Assembly: GCA_937967345.1 (NCBI GenBank)
Contig: CALBTN010000269.1
Span: forward strand, 1-8,198
Direction: 5' to 3'
DNA: 8,198 bases
Origin: an uncultured Rubrivivax sp.
GTDB lineage: Bacteria; Pseudomonadota; Gammaproteobacteria; Burkholderiales; Burkholderiaceae_C
In this document: in pieces, positions 6,369 to 8,198 of the stretch
Position numbering within the stretch: the stretch's first letter is position 1
How the letters are laid out: each line of letters opens with the position of its first letter
Notes under the pieces: generated by a model
Database searches by the model: none
Seen by the model: only the letters and a program-made list of their open reading frames with translations
Told to the model about the DNA's origin: nothing
Made by a program: the position numbers and the translations under genes

Positions 6369-8174
6369 TCAGCGCGCGGCCTGCGCCTGCAGCGCGCTGT
6401 CGATGTCGATGTACTTCCAGAAGTCGCGCACGAAGATGTTGCGGTCGAAGCCCAGCACCCACGGCTGCCACAGGTCGGTGGTGATGCGGTGCACGTGCAC
6501 CTTGTAGGGCATGTAGGCGATCAGCAGCTTCTTCGCCTGCTCGATCAGCGCCGCGCGCTCGGGGCCGTCGGGCAGCACGCGCTGGCGTTCGTAGAGTTGG
6601 TTGAAGGCCGACAGATCAAAGCGCGCGTGGTTGGCCTGGCCCTTGTTCGGCCCGTAGCCCAGCGCGAGGAAGGTGTCGGCGTCGGGCTGGCCCGCGCTCC
6701 AGCCCACGCCCCACATCATCAGCTTGCCGGCGCGGCTGGCCTTCAATTGCTCGGGCCACTTGGCGACCTTGAACTCGATGCGCAGGCCCAAGGCGTCCAT
6801 GTTCTTCTGCCACAGCTCGGCCAGCTGGCGCGAGGTCTGGTCGGGCGAGGTCGCGTACTGCAGCAGCAGCGGCTTGCCGTCGGGCTGCTCGCGCCAGCCG
6901 TCGCCGTCGCGGTCGAGGTAGCCGTACAGGTCGAGTAGCGCCTGCGCGCGCGCCAGGTTGTGCTCGCTCATCTCGCTCTTGAAGCTCGCATCGAAGCCCC
7001 ACACGCCGGGTGCGACCACCGACTGCGCCGGCACCGCCTGGCCGCGGCGCACCAGCGCGATCTCGCGCGGCACGTCCACCGCCAGCGCGATGGCGCGGCG
7101 CAGCGCTACCTTGTCGGGCGCGTTGCCGCCGACCAGCGGGTCTTCCATGCCGAAGTAGGTCACCGACACGTCGGCGCGCGCCACGCGCTGCATGCCGATG
7201 CCGCGTTTGGCCAGGTTGGGCGCGAGCTGGTTGTTGGGGATCGCGAGGTCGGCAAACTCGCCGGGCACGCCTTCGAGCAGGTCCTGCTCGGCGTTGAGGA
7301 ACGACAGCCAGCGCGGCTGCGCTTCTTCGATGATCGCGATCTGCACCTGGTCGATCAGCGGCAGGCGCCGGCCCTTGAACTGGCGCGCGATGGCCACGAG
7401 CCGCGCATCGCCGCCCGGCGGCTGTTCGTCGTAGTGCACCTCGCGGTAGTTGGGGTTCTTCGCCAGCACGATGCGCGAGCTGCGCGTCCACTGCGCCAGC
7501 CGGAACGGCCCGGTGCCCACCGGGTGCTCGCCGACCTTGTCGCCATAAGCCTCGACCACCTCGCGCGCCAGCGCGCCGGTGAACGAGCCGTCGGCCAGGT
7601 TGTACAAAAAGCGCGGGCTCGGCTCGGCCAGCACGATGCGCAGAGTGTAGCGGTCCAGCGCGCGCAGGCCCTCGACCTCGGTGTCGTAGTCGAAGGGCTG
7701 CTTGCCGTCCAGCGCCTTGCGGCGCAGTTCGCTCAGGCCCACGATCTTGGCGTTCTCCAGGACGTAGAGGTTGCCGCTCTTCCAGCGCGGGTCGTAGTGG
7801 CGCTTGATCGAATACACGTAGTCGGCGGCCGTCAGCTCGCGCTTCTTGCCGCCAAAGGCCGCGTCGTCGTCGAACAGGATGCCCGGCCGGATGCGCACGG
7901 TGAACGTGCGGTAGTCGGCCGACACCTCGGGCATCGCCGCGGCGGTGTTGGGCCGCAACCTGAAGGGCCGCGCCATGAACTCGAATTCCAGCGGCGCGTC
8001 GAAGATGCCCGCGGCCACGGTGCGTGAATACAGGTCGCTGATTTGCGCCGGGTCGAAGCTGGTCTCGGCCACCGGAAACGCGTAGCGCAGCGTCTTGGTC
8101 TGCGCCGCGGCGCCGCCCAGCAGCGCGGCGGCGAGCAGCAGGCCGAGGAACGCGCCACACAGGGCTCGGGTCAT
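6369..8174 (-). CDS. ABC transporter substrate-binding protein, family 5 (peptide/oligopeptide type)
   Basis: This periplasmic binding protein of the SBP_bac_5 (DppA/OppA/YejA-like) family would deliver peptides or similar solutes to an ABC importer. It has 601 residues, normal to slightly long. A Sec signal peptide spans about 1-24 and ends GGAAA before QTK. Cys6 is too close to the N-terminus and lacks a lipobox, so this is not a lipoprotein. Family landmarks are LRYAFPVAETSFDPAQISD (29-47), the ELTAADYVYSIKRHYDPRW segment (113-131), HPVGTGPFRLAQW (217-229), ALRRAIALAVD (357-367) and MMWGVGWSAGQPDADTFL (486-503). DRDGDGWRE (421-429) is an Asp-rich loop resembling a calcium site and recurs in this family. 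ATG 8174 has only a weak upstream AGG; no better in-frame start is visible, and the signal peptide fits it. No permease or ATPase is visible; partners would lie to the right of the window or elsewhere. The ligand is unknown; it is not obviously a nickel or heme binder. Confidence 0.94.
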   Translation of the reverse strand: MTRALCGAFLGLLLAAALLGGAAAQTKTLRYAFPVAETSFDPAQISDLYSRTVAAGIFDAPLEFEFMARPFRLRPNTAAAMPEVSADYRTFTVRIRPGILFDDDAAFGGKKRELTAADYVYSIKRHYDPRWKSGNLYVLENAKIVGLSELRRKALDGKQPFDYDTEVEGLRALDRYTLRIVLAEPSPRFLYNLADGSFTGALAREVVEAYGDKVGEHPVGTGPFRLAQWTRSSRIVLAKNPNYREVHYDEQPPGGDARLVAIARQFKGRRLPLIDQVQIAIIEEAQPRWLSFLNAEQDLLEGVPGEFADLAIPNNQLAPNLAKRGIGMQRVARADVSVTYFGMEDPLVGGNAPDKVALRRAIALAVDVPREIALVRRGQAVPAQSVVAPGVWGFDASFKSEMSEHNLARAQALLDLYGYLDRDGDGWREQPDGKPLLLQYATSPDQTSRQLAELWQKNMDALGLRIEFKVAKWPEQLKASRAGKLMMWGVGWSAGQPDADTFLALGYGPNKGQANHARFDLSAFNQLYERQRVLPDGPERAALIEQAKKLLIAYMPYKVHVHRITTDLWQPWVLGFDRNIFVRDFWKYIDIDSALQAQAAR

Positions 8175-8198
8175 CGCGCGAGCCTACACTCCCCGCCC

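Noticed and set aside
6960..8027. A 355-codon plus-strand frame opposite the ABC binding protein
   Set aside because: It is a composition shadow: no motif, biased residues, and the opposite strand encodes a full family 5 binding protein.

Overview
This is a GC-rich chromosomal window, clearly above 65% GC by eye, with strong G/C preference at third codon positions. The gene set points to a betaproteobacterium of the order Burkholderiales, probably of a Comamonadaceae or Rubrivivax/Leptothrix type. The best indicator is a stand-alone Bug/TctC-family periplasmic binding protein, a family greatly expanded in that order. An Rnk protein and a two-half M16 peptidase fit the same picture. The exact genus is inference.

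Layout, left to right. (1) On the minus strand, 1-1622 encodes the first 540 residues of an acetoacetate--CoA ligase whose C-terminus lies off the left edge. (2) Just upstream on the same strand, 1671-4394 encodes a secreted 907-residue M16 metalloprotease with one active and one degenerate half; the 48-nt gap suggests both genes share a transcript. (3) A 191-bp divergent spacer, 4395-4585, separates this unit from three plus-strand genes. These are a Bug-type solute-binding protein (4586-5554), the RNA-polymerase-interacting regulator Rnk (5592-6005) and an 82-residue protein of unknown function (6113-6361). (4) The last of these meets, tail to tail with 7 bp between stop codons, a minus-strand ABC-type family 5 solute-binding protein (6369-8174) that starts near the right edge.

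How the genes work together: two unrelated periplasmic binding proteins, a periplasmic or envelope protease and an acyl-CoA synthetase for acetoacetate suggest ordinary nutrient scavenging and carbon-storage housekeeping. No membrane transporter subunit lies in the window, so both binding proteins must be served by components encoded elsewhere. Rnk is a general transcription-linked regulator with no evident tie to its neighbours.

I see no mobile element, CRISPR array, tRNA, rRNA, phage gene or defence system. I do not think the window holds a new biological system. The least explained item is the 82-residue protein. The very long stop-free frames opposite the M16, ligase, Bug and ABC binding-protein genes are composition shadows.
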